Source: Sulfurovum sp. (GTDB lineage Bacteria > Campylobacterota > Campylobacteria > Campylobacterales > Sulfurovaceae). Taken from it: a stretch of 9,409 nucleotides of DNA. Below, piece after piece: positions 8,227 to 9,409 of the stretch. The DNA is taken from positions 1-9,409 of the forward strand of contig JANTFF010000014.1 of the NCBI GenBank assembly GCA_024763575.1. The letters run 5' to 3'. Position numbers and translations under genes: made by a program. The notes beneath the pieces are model-generated. The model did no database searches and had not been told where the DNA came from. It worked only from the letters and a program-made list of their open reading frames with translations. The stretch's first letter is position 1. Every line of letters starts with the position of its first letter.

Positions 8227-9409
8227 ATGATAACTATAAAATCAATTCTAAATGAGATAAACCGTCATAAAAAAATACTAATATTAGCAAATATTATCTC
8301 TATAATATCTATACTATTAAGTATTTCTAACATATTCCTATACCTCTACTAATTCCTAAACTTATTGACGAGATAGTGTTAGGCAAAGAGGGGTGGATAA
8401 CTAATGCAATTGACCAATATATTACTATTGGTTCGCCTGAATATTATATTTTGGTAGTGCTTATTATTACAATGCTACTAAGAGCTATTAGCCTTTTATT
8501 AAATATAATCCATATACGACTTTTTACCAAAATAGCCAAAGATGTAAGCTATAAGATTAGAAAAAGTCTATTAGAGCATCTCAAAATTGTATCTATGAGT
8601 GAATATGATATGTTAGGTTCAGGTTCGGTCTCTGCTAAAGTTATTACAGATGTTGATACTATTGATAAGTTTATAGCTAGTGGGGTTGGTGAAATTATAG
8701 TTGAGACTCTAACTATTATCGGAGTAGCATCTATTATATTTTATCTAAATTGGCAATTAGCTGTGGTTATTTTGACTCTTAATCCATTAGCATTAGGATT
8801 TTTTCTAAGAGTCTTTAAAAATATTGCCAAAATCAAAAAACAGGAGAACAAATCTATTGAGATTTTTCAAAACTCATTAACAGAGAGTTTGGAACTATAT
8901 AATCAAATAAGAGTTCAAAATAGAGAAGAGTATTTTTTAGAAGATATAGACAAAAAAGCAAAAGAGATTAGAGACAAAGCTTATCTATATGGTCTCAAAA
9001 GTGAAATATCACTCAAATTTGCACAGATGCTTATTATGTATTCGCATGATACTTTTAGAGCTGTTGGAATACTTATGGTATTTTTAGGATATATAACAAT
9101 TGGTGAGATGTTGGCAATATTTGCTTATGCATGGGTTATTATGAAACCTATGGATAAATTGATGAACTTTACCAATTTGTATTTTAATGCCAAAGCATCT
9201 ATTGCTAGACTCAATGAGATATTCAAATTGGAAAAAGAGCCAATATATAAACTAAAAATTGACCCATTTAAAAACAGAACAACTGCTTATATTCGTCTAA
9301 AAAATGTATCTTTTTCATATGACAAATCAACCAAAGTTCTAAACAATATAAACCTAGAAATAAAAGAGGCTGAAAAGGTAGCTATAATAGGAGAGACAGG
9401 AAGTGGAAA
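8227..9409 (+). CDS. ABC exporter, fused permease/ATPase, N-terminal frameshift, 3' partial
   Basis: This is a type I ABC exporter half-transporter (MsbA/MDR-like) running off the right edge. The first 38 codons from ATG 8227 give a basic, hydrophobic N-terminus and then hit TAA at 8341-8343 in-frame (8227 frame). The rest of the protein is open from 8331 to the end in a different frame, beginning HIPIPLLIPKLIDEIVLG. Later hydrophobic segments (around 8440-8510, 8690-8810, 9040-9150) complete the membrane domain. The nucleotide-binding domain then starts with LKNVSFSYD and ends at Walker A GETGSGK. About 200 residues, including Walker B and the signature motif, lie outside the window. One missing base at about 8331-8337 would join the halves into a continuous normal protein. 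The exported substrate cannot be told. The amidase tail holds AAGGAG (8206-8211), rather far from the ATG. Confidence 0.82.
8331..8345 (+). other. Frameshift site in the ABC exporter gene
   Basis: Upstream of here the reading frame is set by ATG 8227; downstream it is offset by two bases. The two open frames overlap only between about 8331 and the stop codon just after. Adding one T to the TT at 8335-8336 would give a reading of ISNIFPIPLLIPKL, which looks like a normal first transmembrane helix followed by the PLL-P-L-DE segment common in this family. No slippery heptamer is visible, so recoding is unlikely. A sequencing or assembly error, or a true inactivating mutation, are the likely causes. 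Confidence 0.7.

Noticed and set aside
8331..8345. Programmed -1 frameshift in the ABC exporter
   Set aside because: No X-XXY-YYZ slippery heptamer or downstream hairpin is visible, and such exporters are not known to use recoding.

Overview
The window looks like a chromosomal housekeeping segment of a member of the Campylobacterota (former Epsilonproteobacteria). The evidence is the strongly A+T-rich composition (roughly two thirds A+T by eye, with heavy use of ATA, AGA and TTA codons), protein sequences of epsilon type, and the order pyrH-rpoZ-spoT-tyrS-nitronate monooxygenase-like-amidase. As I remember it, Campylobacter jejuni has the same block (Cj1274c to Cj1269c). I cannot place it to genus. 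No phage, transposon, CRISPR, tRNA or rRNA signature was seen, and no stretch over 300 bases lacks a gene.

Left part (1-1576): the 3' end of recN runs in from the left edge. It is followed by a short unrecognised membrane-anchored protein with a cysteine-rich tail, then folK (folate biosynthesis), whose ATG directly abuts the preceding stop codon. On the opposite strand lies apt (adenine salvage). The folK and apt ends are convergent and overlap by 62 bp of coding sequence, so no intergenic terminator separates them.

Middle and right part (1577-9409): a short divergent promoter region (1577-1679) separates apt from a tightly packed rightward gene string. The string is pyrH (UMP kinase), rpoZ (RNA polymerase omega), a bifunctional spoT/rel (p)ppGpp synthetase-hydrolase starting at TTG, tyrS, a nitronate monooxygenase/FabK-type flavoprotein starting at GTG, an exported zinc N-acetylmuramoyl-L-alanine amidase, and an ABC exporter (permease plus ATPase) that runs off the right edge just after its Walker A motif. 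Gaps within this string are 21 bp or less, and two junctions overlap (tyrS/nitronate monooxygenase by 1 bp, nitronate monooxygenase/amidase by 23 bp), so it is probably one operon. It joins nucleotide supply, transcription, stringent control, tRNA charging and envelope functions.

The main anomaly is in the ABC exporter. Its N-terminal part is open in one frame for 38 codons and stops, while the rest of the protein is open in another frame. A single missing base near 8331-8337 would explain this. I found no convincing previously undescribed system; the second-tier items are the cysteine-rich orphan protein, the folK/apt antisense overlap, and a four-cysteine motif in the flavoprotein.
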